64,000 nt of DNA from Curtobacterium flaccumfaciens. GTDB lineage: Bacteria > Actinomycetota > Actinomycetes > Actinomycetales > Microbacteriaceae. The notes beneath the pieces are model-generated. The model was not told the DNA's origin. It searched no databases and worked only from the letters and a program-made list of their open reading frames with translations. The stretch is from the NCBI RefSeq assembly GCF_013359815.1, contig NZ_JABMCF010000030.1, forward strand, positions 1 to 64,000, in the 5' to 3' direction. Positions 16,326 through 24,904 of the stretch are shown here, piece after piece. How positions within the stretch are numbered: position 1 is the first letter of the stretch; every line of letters starts with the position of its first letter. A program made the translations under genes and the position numbers.

Positions 16326-16585
16326 CCACCCCCAGCCGTCGTGACCGTCTGCGCCCGGTCGAGCTCCTCGGGATCTCCGCGATCATCGCGGTGTTCACCG
16401 GGCTCGTCGTGCTGTTCTCGACGCGGGAACTGCAGCTGGCCGTGATCTTCCTCGGCGTCGCGTTCATCGTGGTCGTCGTCGTGCTCGCGATGCTGCAGCT
16501 CGCCTCGTCGAGCGAGCAGGACGACAACGACATGCTCGGCGGGCACAAGACGCCGGGCGAGGGCGACGGCGACGACTTCCACTGA
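16322..16585 (+). CDS. small two-helix membrane protein coupled to the upstream gene
   Basis: The 87-aa protein has a basic N-terminus (TTPSRRDRLRP). Two transmembrane helices cover about residues 14-31 and 38-60. An acidic hydrophilic tail follows (SSSEQDDNDMLGG and GEGDGDDFH). The ATG overlaps the previous stop as ATGA, indicating a two-gene unit with the DUF308-like protein and perhaps a physical complex. No family is recognised. Imperfect direct repeats of CAGCTGACGG follow in the intergenic region (about 16600-16625). Confidence 0.7.
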   Translation: MTTPSRRDRLRPVELLGISAIIAVFTGLVVLFSTRELQLAVIFLGVAFIVVVVVLAMLQLASSSEQDDNDMLGGHKTPGEGDGDDFH

Positions 16586-16714
16586 CCGCTGATGTCTGAC
16601 AGCTGACGGCCGACAGCTGACGGCTCCGGGCGGACACGCCCGAGATCACGAATCCGCCACGGTCCTGTCAGGATCGCGGGTCCTGCCGACACCTCTGAGT
16701 GAAGGAGGTGGGAT

Positions 16715-17266
16715 GTGGACGTGACGACCGGCACCGACACGGACGAAGGACTCGTCCGTGCGATGGCACAGGGAGACACCGGCGCGCTCGCCCGGGCGTT
16801 CGACCGGTACGCCGCCACCCTCACCCTCACCCGCTACGCGTGGGCGCTGGTCGACGACCGGTCCGACGTCGAGGAGATCGTGCAGGACGCGTTCCTGACG
16901 CTCTGGCAGCGCGCCGCGACCCTCGAGCTGCCGGCGGACACGGTGCTGCCGTGGCTGCTCGTCGTGTGCCGCAACCACGCCTTCAACACCGGGCGCAAGC
17001 AGGCCCGGCGCCGCACGGACGAGCTGCCGGAGCACCTCGCCTCGCCCGCCGACCACGACGAGGCCCGCGAGACCCTGCGGTGGGTCCGCGCCGAGATCGC
17101 CGCGCTCCCGGACCTCGACCGCCGCATCTGCGAGCTCTGCCTGCTCGAGGGGCACTCGTACGCCGAGGCCGCCGAACTCCTCGGACTCACGGTCGGCGCG
17201 GTCACCCAGCGGGTGTCCCGCAACCGTCGACGACTCAAGAAGGTGGTGATGCACGATGAACACTGA
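16715..17266 (+). CDS. ECF-type RNA polymerase sigma factor
   Basis: The 183-aa protein has sigma region 2 at about residues 28-95 (RSDVEEIVQDAFLTLWQRA matches the core-binding and -10-recognition segment). Region 4 covers about 125-178 (LPDLDRRICELCLLEGHSYAEAAELLGLTVGAVTQRVSRNRRRLKK, a clear helix-turn-helix). Length is typical of ECF factors. GTG 16715 follows AAGGAGGT at five-base spacing. The next gene starts inside this one (11-nt overlap) and encodes a membrane-anchored protein, the usual position for an anti-sigma or sensor partner. The regulon cannot be inferred; no second promoter with a recognisable shared motif was found in the window. Confidence 0.9.
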   Translation: MDVTTGTDTDEGLVRAMAQGDTGALARAFDRYAATLTLTRYAWALVDDRSDVEEIVQDAFLTLWQRAATLELPADTVLPWLLVVCRNHAFNTGRKQARRRTDELPEHLASPADHDEARETLRWVRAEIAALPDLDRRICELCLLEGHSYAEAAELLGLTVGAVTQRVSRNRRRLKKVVMHDEH

Positions 17267-18032
17267 GCCTCCGCAGGGAGACGACCTGCAGCGCATGCTC
17301 GTCTCGATGAAGCAGAACGTCCTCGAACGTGCCACCCCGCTCCCGAAGCGTCGTCGTGGCCGGTCCGGGATCGTCATCGGTGTCGTCGCGCTGCTCGCCG
17401 TCGGCACCGCGACCGGCGCCGTCGCCCTGACGCTGTCGCAGCAGAACGCTGACCCGGTCGCCGCTCCCACCCAGACCCAGCAGCCCGAGCCCGCGCCGTC
17501 CTCCACGACGCCGAGCTCCGCCCCGATCACGGGTGCCCCGGTCCCGAAGCCCACCCCGACGTCGACACCGACCCCCGCCGCGGCGACCATCCCCACGGAC
17601 TGTCGCGCGCTGGTCCCCGCCGAGGACTACGACCGCTTCTTCGGTGACACCCCGCTGACGCAGGCCGACCCACCGTCGGGTACCGATCGAGTGCCGGACG
17701 GTCAAGACCCGGAGGGCACCCAGTCGAAGGTCTCCTGCTCGTGGCGTGACCCGCGTGCGGACGTGTCCGGGATCGAGGTCCGGGCCGGGACCGCCACCGA
17801 GGCGACCATCCAGCGGGAGATCGAGGAGTTCCCCGCGTACGACGGCGGCGGGACCTGCACGGAGCGTGACGGCGGAACCTTCTGCCAGTCCCGCGGGATC
17901 GTCGAGCCGTACGGCGTCGAGAAGGCCTACACGTACTTCGCCCGCGGTGACACCTGGATCACCATCGAACAGACCAACGTCCCGACCGACGGGCTCCTGC
18001 CCGCCCTCATCGCGACGTTCTGGGGGGACTGA
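17256..18032 (+). CDS. membrane-anchored protein overlapping the ECF sigma gene (possible anti-sigma/sensor)
   Basis: The 258-aa protein has a cytoplasmic N-terminus of about 38 residues. One transmembrane helix (IVIGVVALLAVGTATGAVAL) follows, then a Pro/Thr/Ser-rich linker at about 65-115, then an extracytoplasmic domain with Cys in PTDCRAL, VSCSW, GTCTER and TFCQS. The last two are spaced to form disulfides. The N-terminal segment contains no HxxxCxxC zinc motif, so it is not a classical zinc anti-sigma factor. The 11-nt overlap with the sigma gene argues for co-translation and a partnership. Anti-sigma activity is inference; a secreted-domain sensor unrelated to sigma control is the alternative. 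Confidence 0.72.
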   Translation: MNTEPPQGDDLQRMLVSMKQNVLERATPLPKRRRGRSGIVIGVVALLAVGTATGAVALTLSQQNADPVAAPTQTQQPEPAPSSTTPSSAPITGAPVPKPTPTSTPTPAAATIPTDCRALVPAEDYDRFFGDTPLTQADPPSGTDRVPDGQDPEGTQSKVSCSWRDPRADVSGIEVRAGTATEATIQREIEEFPAYDGGGTCTERDGGTFCQSRGIVEPYGVEKAYTYFARGDTWITIEQTNVPTDGLLPALIATFWGD

Positions 18033-18038
18033 CGGCCC

Positions 18039-18070
18039 GGAGGCACGTGGCGGACCCGACCCGTGCCTCC
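18039..18070. terminator. family-A variant hairpin
   Basis: GGAGGCACG (18039-18047) pairs with CGTGCCTCC (18062-18070) between the convergent sigma-partner and LysR genes. Confidence 0.55.
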
Positions 18071-18104
18071 AGTCCGTCGGTGGGATCCACCCACCGGCGC
18101 TGGG

Positions 18105-18983
18105 TCACCCCACCCGCGCCGCCACGATGTCGCGCGCCAGCGTCCGGACCGCGCGGCTCGGCTCCGGGGACGTCCGGACCGCCAGACCGATGCGGAGCGG
18201 GTCGACCTCGTCCTCCAGATCGAGCACCGCTCCGTCGTACCGCACGCCCGAGTCCGGCACGACCCCGACGCCGAGCCCGGCCGAGGCGAACCGGATCACG
18301 GCGGGCATGTCGTTCATCTCCGCGACGATGCGCCGACGGATGCCGAGCCGCTCGAGTGCCCCGTCGAGGATGATCCGGTTGCCGAACCCGTGCGCCGTGT
18401 CCACGAAGGGTTCGTCGGCGAGTTCGGCGAGCGACACCGACGACCGGCCGGCGAGCGGGTGGTCCGCCGCGGTGAACACCCGGAACGGCATCTCCCGCAA
18501 CGGCTCCACGACGACGCCGGCGGGCACGGTGGGCAGGCCCGTGTAGGCGATGTCGAGCCGCCCGGCGACCAGGTCCTGCACGAGCCCGGTCGTCCCCGAC
18601 GGCGAGGTCATCAGCTCCACGGCGACGAGCGGGTGCTGCCGCCGGAACCGCTGCAGCACGCCCGTCAGGTCGACGATGTCCATGCTCGTGAAGATGCCGA
18701 GCCGCACCCGACCCCGCAGGTCGGCGTCGTCGGCGGTGGCCAGGTCGCGCATCCGGTCGAGGGACTCGAGCACCGCGCGGGCGTTGGGGAGCAGGTCCTC
18801 GCCGGCGGGGGTCAGCACGAGCTGTCGGCCGGTGCGGTCGAAGAGCCGCACGCCGAAGCTGCGCTCGAGCGAGGCGATGCCCGCGGACACCGTGGACTGC
18901 GCGGCCCAGAGCCGTTCCGCCGCCCGGGTGACGCTGCCCTCGGCGGCGACGGTGACGAACTGTTCGAGCAGTCGGGTCTCCAT
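18105..18983 (-). CDS. LysR family transcriptional regulator (divergent from MFS transporter)
   Basis: The 292-aa LysR-type protein has an N-terminal winged helix-turn-helix (LEQFVTVAAEGSVTRAAERLWAAQSTVSAGIASLERSFGVRLFDR, residues 5-49). A linker helix and a two-lobed periplasmic-binding-type effector domain follow (about 90-290). It is divergent from the MFS gene at 19065 with 81 bp between, the standard arrangement for a regulator controlling its neighbour in response to the transported compound. The start ATG at 18983 lies six bases after GATACT (minus strand), so a leaderless mRNA is likely; longer in-frame ATGs upstream would precede this -10. The ligand is unknown. Confidence 0.88.
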   Translation of the reverse strand: METRLLEQFVTVAAEGSVTRAAERLWAAQSTVSAGIASLERSFGVRLFDRTGRQLVLTPAGEDLLPNARAVLESLDRMRDLATADDADLRGRVRLGIFTSMDIVDLTGVLQRFRRQHPLVAVELMTSPSGTTGLVQDLVAGRLDIAYTGLPTVPAGVVVEPLREMPFRVFTAADHPLAGRSSVSLAELADEPFVDTAHGFGNRIILDGALERLGIRRRIVAEMNDMPAVIRFASAGLGVGVVPDSGVRYDGAVLDLEDEVDPLRIGLAVRTSPEPSRAVRTLARDIVAARVG

Positions 18984-19028
18984 CGTCCGAGTATCGAGCA
19001 GATAGATCGTGCACATCAAGCGCATCCG

Positions 19029-19058
19029 TTGGACTCGATGCACCGCGAGCGCGATCAT
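19029..19058 (+). promoter_or_regulatory. promoter of the MFS gene, leaderless
   Basis: TTGGAC (19029-19034) and GATCAT (19053-19058) are 18 bp apart; the ATG starts six bases later. The shared LysR/MFS regulatory region is only 81 bp long. Confidence 0.5.
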
Positions 19059-19064
19059 CGGAGC

Positions 19065-20354
19065 ATGTCAACCGTCACCGACACCCCGACGGGCACCGTC
19101 CCCGCCACCACCGCCGCTCCCGCATCCGCGAGCGACCGTGTCGTCGCCCCGCGCGGACGCCGTGCCCACACTCGTCGGCGCCACGGTTTCGGCTTCTGGG
19201 TCGTCGCCTTCGCGTTCCTCGCGGTGATGGCCTTCGCGACCGTCCCCGCGCCCTTGTACGTCATCTACCAGGCCCGCGACGGCTTCCCGACCTTCACCAC
19301 CACGGTGATCTTCGCGGCGTACGGGGTCGGGGTCGTCGGGTCGCTGTACCTGGCGGGGCACCTCAGCGACGTGCACGGACGCCGTCCGCTCATCCTGGTG
19401 TCGATCGCCCTCGAACTCGTCGCCGCCGTGCTGTTCCTGCTCTGGAACGACGTCACCGGCCTCATCGTCGCCCGGCTCGTGACCGGCCTCGGCGTCGGGA
19501 CGCTGACGGCGACCGCGACGGCACACCTCGGTGAGCTCCGGGTCCGTGCCACCGGGTCGAGCGACTCCGCGAAGGGTGCGAGCGTCGCTGCCGGGGCTGT
19601 GAACCTCGGTGGCCTGTCGCTCGGCGCCCTTGCCGGCGGAGCACTCGCCGAGTTCGTCGGGCAGCCGCTCATGGTCCCGTACGTGGTGTTCGTCATCGCG
19701 CTGGCCGTCGCGTTCGTGCTGGTGCTGGCCGCACCGGAGACGGTCGACCGTCCCGAGCAGCCCGTGGCCTACCGCCCGCAGCGCATGCAGGCGCCGGAGG
19801 GGCAGGGTGCCGCGTTCTGGGCCGCCGGGGCAGCGGCGTTCGCCGCGCTCGCCGTGCAGGGCCTCTTCACCTCGGTCGCGCCGAGCTTCCTCGGCACCAC
19901 CTTCCACGTCACCGACCGCCTGGCCGCCGGGGCCACGACCTTCGGGGTCTTCGCCGCGAGCGCGCTCTCGCAGATCGTCTTCGCCCGGCTGTCGCAGCGT
20001 GCGCAGATCCGGCTCGGCATGCTGCTCCTGGTCGTCGGCCTGGTCGTCCTCGCCGTCGCCGCGGTCCTGCTGCAGGTCGCCGGGTTCATCGGCGGCGGGG
20101 TCGTCGCGGGAGCCGGCGTCGGCCTGCTGTTCCGCGCCGCGATCGGCAGCGCCGCAGCACTGGTCGGCCCGGAGCGCCGGGGCGGCGTGCTCGCCGCCAC
20201 GTTCCTCATCGCCTACGCCGGGCTCACCGTGCCGGTCGTGGCCGTGGGGGCGGCGCTGCTGGTGATCCCGACGCTCCCCGTCCTGATCGGGTACGTGGTG
20301 CTCGTCGCCGTCCTGGCGGTCGTCGCCGGCACCCGGCTGGCCGCGCGCGCCTGA
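19065..20354 (+). CDS. major facilitator superfamily transporter
   Basis: The 429-aa protein has 12 predicted helices. A Thr/Ala-rich cytoplasmic N-terminus covers about residues 1-40. The MFS signature LAGHLSDVHGRRPLILVS follows helix 2 (about residues 96-113), and RLVTGLGVGTLTATATAHLGEL marks helix 4. A loop of about 25 residues joins the two halves. Drug:proton antiport or solute efflux is the most likely role, given a divergent LysR regulator. The ATG at 19065 is six bases after GATCAT; upstream in-frame sequence lies within the LysR gene and is not coding. The substrate is unknown. Confidence 0.85.
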   Translation: MSTVTDTPTGTVPATTAAPASASDRVVAPRGRRAHTRRRHGFGFWVVAFAFLAVMAFATVPAPLYVIYQARDGFPTFTTTVIFAAYGVGVVGSLYLAGHLSDVHGRRPLILVSIALELVAAVLFLLWNDVTGLIVARLVTGLGVGTLTATATAHLGELRVRATGSSDSAKGASVAAGAVNLGGLSLGALAGGALAEFVGQPLMVPYVVFVIALAVAFVLVLAAPETVDRPEQPVAYRPQRMQAPEGQGAAFWAAGAAAFAALAVQGLFTSVAPSFLGTTFHVTDRLAAGATTFGVFAASALSQIVFARLSQRAQIRLGMLLLVVGLVVLAVAAVLLQVAGFIGGGVVAGAGVGLLFRAAIGSAAALVGPERRGGVLAATFLIAYAGLTVPVVAVGAALLVIPTLPVLIGYVVLVAVLAVVAGTRLAARA

Positions 20355-20378
20355 CGTGTGGCGGGCCTCCCGTCCGCC

Positions 20379-20442
20379 CGGAACCAGGTTCCGGACACCG
20401 AACCACGCGATCGCGCGGTGCCGTGTCCGGAGCCTGGTTCCG
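20379..20442. repeat. long inverted repeat with 20-bp arms (GGAACCAGGTTCC type)
   Basis: CGGAACCAGGTTCCGGACAC (20379-20398) pairs with GTGTCCGGAGCCTGGTTCCG (20423-20442) with one mismatch. The loop contains the palindrome CGCGATCGCG. It separates the MFS gene from the next gene and is a probable terminator. A half family-A repeat (GCGGGCCTCCCGTCC) lies just before it at 20361-20375. Confidence 0.7.
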
Positions 20443-20474
20443 TCGTGCGGTCGAACTCCCGGCATACTGGGCGC

Positions 20475-21080
20475 GTGCCCCGGAACCGCAACCGTCCCGT
20501 GCTCACCGGCGTCGCGGCCGTGGTGGCCGCCGGTCTCCTCGCCGGCGGGTTGTTCCTGACGGCACGGCAGGGCGCGGACGACCCGACCATCGGTGCCGGC
20601 TCGGCGTCACGGACGCCGAGCGACGCGCCGACGGCCGCCGGTGACGGCACCGTCACGATCACCCGCACCGGGCCGGACATGCCCGGCAGCACCGCACTCG
20701 GCCGGTGCGACACCACGAGCCAGGCGGCCGTCGCGCAGTACGAGACCGAGGCCCTGGGCCGCGTCACCCTGCAGTGCGGCACCGCTGCCCAGGGCTACGA
20801 GCACATCCGGGTGCGGCACACCGCCGACTGGCAGGACGTCGTCACCGGGCACGGCTCGCGCGACTGGGACGACGCCATGCTCACCGCGGTGCAGACGGCG
20901 CTCGAGGACCCGCGCACCGGGTTCCCGCTCGACGCCGGCGACGGCAAGGTCTGCTACGCCGCACCCGTCCGGTTCGACGACGGTTCACGCCCCGACGACG
21001 AGCCCTGGGTCAAGGTGATCGTCTCGGCCACCACCGACCGGGTGATCACGGCCTACCCCACGCGCACCGACGACTGCTGA
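20475..21080 (+). CDS. hypothetical membrane-anchored or secreted protein
   Basis: The 201-aa protein has a short basic N-terminus (PRNRNRP), one hydrophobic segment (VLTGVAAVVAAGLLAGGLFL, residues 9-28) and an extracytoplasmic domain. The latter carries Cys in GRCDTT, LQCGTA, KVCYA and a terminal DDC. The even number of cysteines suggests disulfides in the export compartment. No family is recognised. GTG 20475 is chosen because CATACT lies six bases upstream, the leaderless arrangement common here; the longer frame would run through the upstream inverted repeat. It is monocistronic and convergent with the CDF transporter gene. Confidence 0.65.
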   Translation: MPRNRNRPVLTGVAAVVAAGLLAGGLFLTARQGADDPTIGAGSASRTPSDAPTAAGDGTVTITRTGPDMPGSTALGRCDTTSQAAVAQYETEALGRVTLQCGTAAQGYEHIRVRHTADWQDVVTGHGSRDWDDAMLTAVQTALEDPRTGFPLDAGDGKVCYAAPVRFDDGSRPDDEPWVKVIVSATTDRVITAYPTRTDDC

Positions 21081-21297
21081 CCGGGCGGGCGGCGGCGCTG
21101 CCCACTGACGCCGAACGACACCGCCGATGACGTCCGACATCGGCCCTGTCGCAACCGGTGCCACGCAACAGTCCGCGTGTGCACGAAGCGACGATGTCGT
21201 CGTCGTACGACGTCGACCCTGTCGTTCGGCGTCGCCACCCCCGCCGCAGCGCCCCCGATCGCGACGCCCGCACGCCCGCGCGCCCGAGCGCGGACCC

Positions 21298-22212
21298 CTA
21301 CGCGTGCACCTCGTACTCGTGCCGCCGGTGCGACACCGGCTCCAACTGGAACGTCGAGTGCTCCACCGGCACGTCGAAGTGCTCCGCCACGCACCGCTGC
21401 AGCTCGTCGAGGATCGCCGGGGCGTGCGCCGTCGAGAAGCAGTGGTCGTCGACGACCACGTGCGCGGTCAGGTTCGGCACCCCGGTCGCCACGAGCGTCG
21501 CGTGCAGGTCGTGCACCGCGATGACGTGGTCGAGCTCGAGGATGTGACCCCGCACGTCGTCGAGGTCGAGCCCCGGCGGCGTCGACTCGAGCAGCACGTT
21601 CGCGGTCTCGCGCAGCAGCCGGATCGCCCGCGGCAGGATGAGCAGGCCGATCAGGATCGCCGCGACGGAGTCCGCCCGCTCCCACCCGGTCAGCATGAGC
21701 ACGACCGCGGCGATGATGACGGCGACCGAGCCGAGGGTGTCGTTGAGGACCTCGAGCCGGGCGGCGCGCGAGGTGAACCCCTCGCCCGAGGCCCGCAGCA
21801 GCACCGCGTAGGCCACCAGGTTGCCGACGAGTCCGACGATGCCGAAGACGAGCAGCGGCCCGGAGTGGATCTCCTCCGGCACGAACAGCCGCTGCACCGC
21901 CGAGATGATCACGTAGACCCCGACTGCAAGCAGGATCGCGGCCTGCGCGGTGGCCCCGAGGACCTCGGCCCGCTGGAAGCCCCAGGTGCGCTGCGCGGTC
22001 GGGGACCGGCGGGCGAGCCGCGTCGCGACGAGCCCGATGCCGAGTCCGCCGGTGTCGACGACCATGTGCCCGGCGTCGACGAGCAGCGCGAGCGAACCCG
22101 TGACCACGGCGCCCACGACCTCGGCGAGCAGGATGCCCGCCGAGATGCAGAACGCGATGAGCAGGGCGCGCTCCGAGGCGTGCCCGACGCCGTGCCCGTG
22201 GTCGTGTCCCAT
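21298..22212 (-). CDS. cation diffusion facilitator family transporter
   Basis: The 304-aa protein has a His-rich N-terminus (GHDHGHGVGHASE), six transmembrane helices and a cytoplasmic C-terminal ferredoxin-like domain (from about residue 215). The helix-2 metal site DAGHMVVDTGG holds Asp46, His49 and Asp53. Helix 5 carries NDTLGSVAVIIAAVV with Asn-Asp. These are CzcD/ZitB-type features for proton-coupled Zn(II) (or Co/Cd) efflux. The start chosen is the ATG at 22212, seven bases after TACGAT on the minus strand; an in-frame ATG at 22221 overlaps that -10. It lies 47 bp from the divergent DUF4166 gene. Zinc export would complement the znuABC uptake genes at 45 kb. Confidence 0.88.
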   Translation of the reverse strand: MGHDHGHGVGHASERALLIAFCISAGILLAEVVGAVVTGSLALLVDAGHMVVDTGGLGIGLVATRLARRSPTAQRTWGFQRAEVLGATAQAAILLAVGVYVIISAVQRLFVPEEIHSGPLLVFGIVGLVGNLVAYAVLLRASGEGFTSRAARLEVLNDTLGSVAVIIAAVVLMLTGWERADSVAAILIGLLILPRAIRLLRETANVLLESTPPGLDLDDVRGHILELDHVIAVHDLHATLVATGVPNLTAHVVVDDHCFSTAHAPAILDELQRCVAEHFDVPVEHSTFQLEPVSHRRHEYEVHA

Positions 22213-22259
22213 GTGCGACATCGTAGGGATCCGCACTGACGACATGCCAGGATCGAACC

Positions 22260-22928
22260 GTGAGCCGGTCGCCCTACGAGCTGTCCACACCGCCGGACGT
22301 GCTGGCCCGGCTGCACCCGCGGCTCCGCACGTACTTCGGCGAGATCCGGCCCGGGCACGTCGGCCGCGGCGAGGGTGTCTTCGACGTCGTCGGCACCCCA
22401 CGTCGGTGGCTCTGGCCGGTGCTCGCGGTGTTCGCCCGCGACTCCGTCATGTTCCCGGTCTGGGAGCGGGACGTCCCGTTCACGGTCGAGAACCGGCCGG
22501 CTCGCGTCCGCCGCGGGTCAGGGGTCAGCCCGGAGGCCCGGGTCGCCGTCCGCGCGCACCGCACCTTCCGGTTCCGCTCCGGGAGCCGCACGATGGTGGA
22601 CGCCATCACCGCAGAACCCGACGGCCTGGTCGACCACCTGGGTCGCCACGGGCGCGTCAGCGCCCGGCTCCGGGCGGAGGTCGACGTGGACGGTCCCGAC
22701 GCGGGCGCCCTGCGCCTGGTCTCCACGCGCGTGACGTTCCGTGCGCTGGGACGCGATCTGCGCCTCCCGGCCGCCCTGAGCCCGCGTGTGACGCTCACAG
22801 AACGATTCGATGACGAAGCCGACCTGCAGCGCGTGTCCCTGGTGCTCACGGCGCCGGTGCTCGGCACGCTGTACCGGTACGAGGGGGCGTTCCGGTACGA
22901 GATCGCGCCGGACACAGAACGGGGATGA
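22260..22928 (+). CDS. DUF4166 domain protein
   Basis: The 222-aa protein matches DUF4166: RLHPRLRTYFGEIRPGHVGRGEGVFDVVG near the N-terminus, then RRWLWPVLAVFARDSVMFPVWERDVPFTVENRP. The rest is beta-rich and ends with LTAPVLGTLYRYEGAFRYE. DUF4166 is often fused to or encoded beside sugar-nucleotide epimerase-like proteins, as here, where the epimerase starts two bases after this stop. The pair probably works together on a lipid- or nucleotide-linked substrate, but the reaction is unknown. The GTG start lies six bases after CAGGAT, consistent with a leaderless message. Confidence 0.82.
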   Translation: MSRSPYELSTPPDVLARLHPRLRTYFGEIRPGHVGRGEGVFDVVGTPRRWLWPVLAVFARDSVMFPVWERDVPFTVENRPARVRRGSGVSPEARVAVRAHRTFRFRSGSRTMVDAITAEPDGLVDHLGRHGRVSARLRAEVDVDGPDAGALRLVSTRVTFRALGRDLRLPAALSPRVTLTERFDDEADLQRVSLVLTAPVLGTLYRYEGAFRYEIAPDTERG

Positions 22929-22929
22929 G

Positions 22930-23907
22930 ATGAGCGACCAGAAGGGCCGCGTCGTGATCGCGGGAGCGAGCGGCTTCGTGGGGCGGTACCTGCGGGACGC
23001 CTTCACGGAAGAGGGGTACCAGGTCGTCACCATCGGCCGGACCGGCGACGCCGTGTGGGGCAACACCATGCGCATCCGGGAACTCGTCGACGGCGCCGCC
23101 ATGGTCGTGAACATGGCGGGCAAGAGCGTCAACTGCCGCTACGGCCGACGCAACCGTGCGGAGATCATGCGCTCGCGGGTGGACACCACGCTCGAGCTCG
23201 CCGAGGCCATCCGCACATCCGAGCACCCGACGCCGCTGTGGATGAACGCCTCGACGGCGACGATCTACCGGCACGCCGACGACCGCCCGCAGGACGAAGC
23301 GACGGGGGAGATCGGCGAGGGGTTCTCGGTCTCCGTCGCCCGCGCGTGGGAGGACGCCTTCTTCGGCGCCGACCTGCCCGGCACCCGTCGTGTGGCGCTC
23401 CGGATGGCGATCGTGTTCGGCGACGGCAGCGCCCTGCTGCCGCTCCTCCGGCTCGCGCAGGCCGGCCTCGGCGGGCCGCAGTACGACGGGCCGTGGGTGC
23501 CGACGCGCTCCCGGCTCCGCGCCGGCACGTACCACCACCACCGGCCCACGTACGGTCGGCAGCGCTTCAGCTGGGTGCACATCGCCGACGTCCTCGGGTC
23601 GATCCGGTTCCTCCGCGACCACCCGGAGATCGAGGGGCCGGTGAACATCTCGAGCCCGAACCCGTCCGACAACCGCACCGTGATGGCCACCCTCCGCGAC
23701 GCCGTCGGGCGCCGGTTCGGCGTGCCCACCTGGCGGTGGATGCTCGAGCTCGGGTCGTTCGCGATCCGCACCGAGACCGAACTCGTGCTGAAGAGCCGGT
23801 GGGTGGTGCCGACCCGGTTGACCCAGGCGGGCTACGAGTTCCGGTACCCGCACCTGCGCGGGGCGCTCGCCGGGATCATCGCGGAGCGTCGCCAGCACCG
23901 GGGCTGA
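22930..23907 (+). CDS. TIGR01777-type NAD-dependent epimerase (DUF1731)
   Basis: The 325-aa extended-SDR-like protein has a dinucleotide-binding motif IAGASGFVGRYL at about residues 10-21. The family block VNMAGKSVNCRYGRRNRAEIMRSRVDTT follows, then FSWVHIADVLGSI in the middle and the DUF1731-type C-terminal segment. These features place it in the TIGR01777 family (YfcH/SDR39U1-like), whose substrate is not known. It is the second gene of the DUF4166 operon. Its last 32 bases overlap the 3' end of the convergent EamA gene, so there is no space for a conventional terminator between them. Confidence 0.83.
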   Translation: MSDQKGRVVIAGASGFVGRYLRDAFTEEGYQVVTIGRTGDAVWGNTMRIRELVDGAAMVVNMAGKSVNCRYGRRNRAEIMRSRVDTTLELAEAIRTSEHPTPLWMNASTATIYRHADDRPQDEATGEIGEGFSVSVARAWEDAFFGADLPGTRRVALRMAIVFGDGSALLPLLRLAQAGLGGPQYDGPWVPTRSRLRAGTYHHHRPTYGRQRFSWVHIADVLGSIRFLRDHPEIEGPVNISSPNPSDNRTVMATLRDAVGRRFGVPTWRWMLELGSFAIRTETELVLKSRWVVPTRLTQAGYEFRYPHLRGALAGIIAERRQHRG

Positions 23908-24853
23908 GCGCCGGGACCGGGACCCCGTCGATCGGGGCCGGGGTCGGCGCCGGGTTCCGGCCCGGCCGCGGCCCGCGGTCCCGCGCCGGTCGCGACGACC
24001 ACAGCACGGCGGCCACGACGACCGCGCCAGCGAGCACCTCGACCAGGTCGGGCACCTCGCCGAAGGCCGCCCACGACGCGAGCACCCCGACCACGGGCAC
24101 GAGCATCGAGAACGGCGCGACCGTGCTCGAGGGGTAGGCCGCCAGCAGCCGCGACCAGATGCCGTAGCCCACCAGGGTCGCGACGACCACGATGTAGAGC
24201 AGGCCGAGGTCGGCGGGCAGCGCGGCCGACGTGAACGCCGAACCGAGAGCGGTGCCGATGCGGTCCGGGCCCTCGACCACGAGCGACAGCACGGCCATCG
24301 GTACGGGCGGCACGACGGACCACCACAGGGTCAGGTGCAGGGGGTTCGCGGCCCCCGCGCGCCGGGTCGCGACGTTGCCGATCGCCCACCCGAGCGCACC
24401 GCACAGCGCGAGCACGACGGGCAGCAGCGCGGCGGTCTGGGAGCGGTGCAGGGCGATCGCGGCGAGGGCGGCCACGGCGACGGTGACCCCGACGACCTGC
24501 CGGCCGGTCAGCCGCTCGCGCAGGAACACCCCGGCCAGCACCACCGTGAACGGCGCGGAGGCCTGCAGCACGAGCGAGGCCAGCCCCGACGGCATGCCGG
24601 ACGCCATGCTCAGGTACAGGAACGAGAACTGCAGCACGCCGAGCCCGAGGCCGACGAGCAGCAGCCGCCCGAAGGGGATGCGCGGCCGCGGCACGAACAG
24701 CAGTGTCGGGACCGCCAGGATCGTGAACCGCAGCGCGGCGAGCAGGAACGGCGGGAAGTGCTCGAGCGCGAGTGCCGTCGCGGGGAAGTTCAGTCCCCAG
24801 ACCACGGCGACGACGACGGCAAGGAGGCGGTCCCGGGTGGTCATGCTCTTCAT
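23876..24853 (-). CDS. EamA (drug/metabolite) transporter family protein
   Basis: The 325-aa protein has ten transmembrane helices in two EamA repeats (about residues 6-140 and 150-285). It opens VVAVVWGLNFPATALALEHFPP, which is characteristic of the family, and ends with a hydrophilic Pro/Arg-rich tail of about 40 residues. The family exports amino acids or other metabolites. It is divergent from a LysR gene (63 bp apart), a common pairing in which LysR controls the exporter. The ATG at 24853 is used; ATG 24844, three codons on, is equally plausible. The 3' end overlaps the epimerase gene by 32 bp on the opposite strand. Confidence 0.85.
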   Translation of the reverse strand: MKSMTTRDRLLAVVVAVVWGLNFPATALALEHFPPFLLAALRFTILAVPTLLFVPRPRIPFGRLLLVGLGLGVLQFSFLYLSMASGMPSGLASLVLQASAPFTVVLAGVFLRERLTGRQVVGVTVAVAALAAIALHRSQTAALLPVVLALCGALGWAIGNVATRRAGAANPLHLTLWWSVVPPVPMAVLSLVVEGPDRIGTALGSAFTSAALPADLGLLYIVVVATLVGYGIWSRLLAAYPSSTVAPFSMLVPVVGVLASWAAFGEVPDLVEVLAGAVVVAAVLWSSRPARDRGPRPGRNPAPTPAPIDGVPVPALSPGAGDAPR

Positions 24854-24904
24854 CGTCCCGGGCCCGACGTTGTAGGTCCATCGAAACCTTCGCGAACCAC
24901 GATG

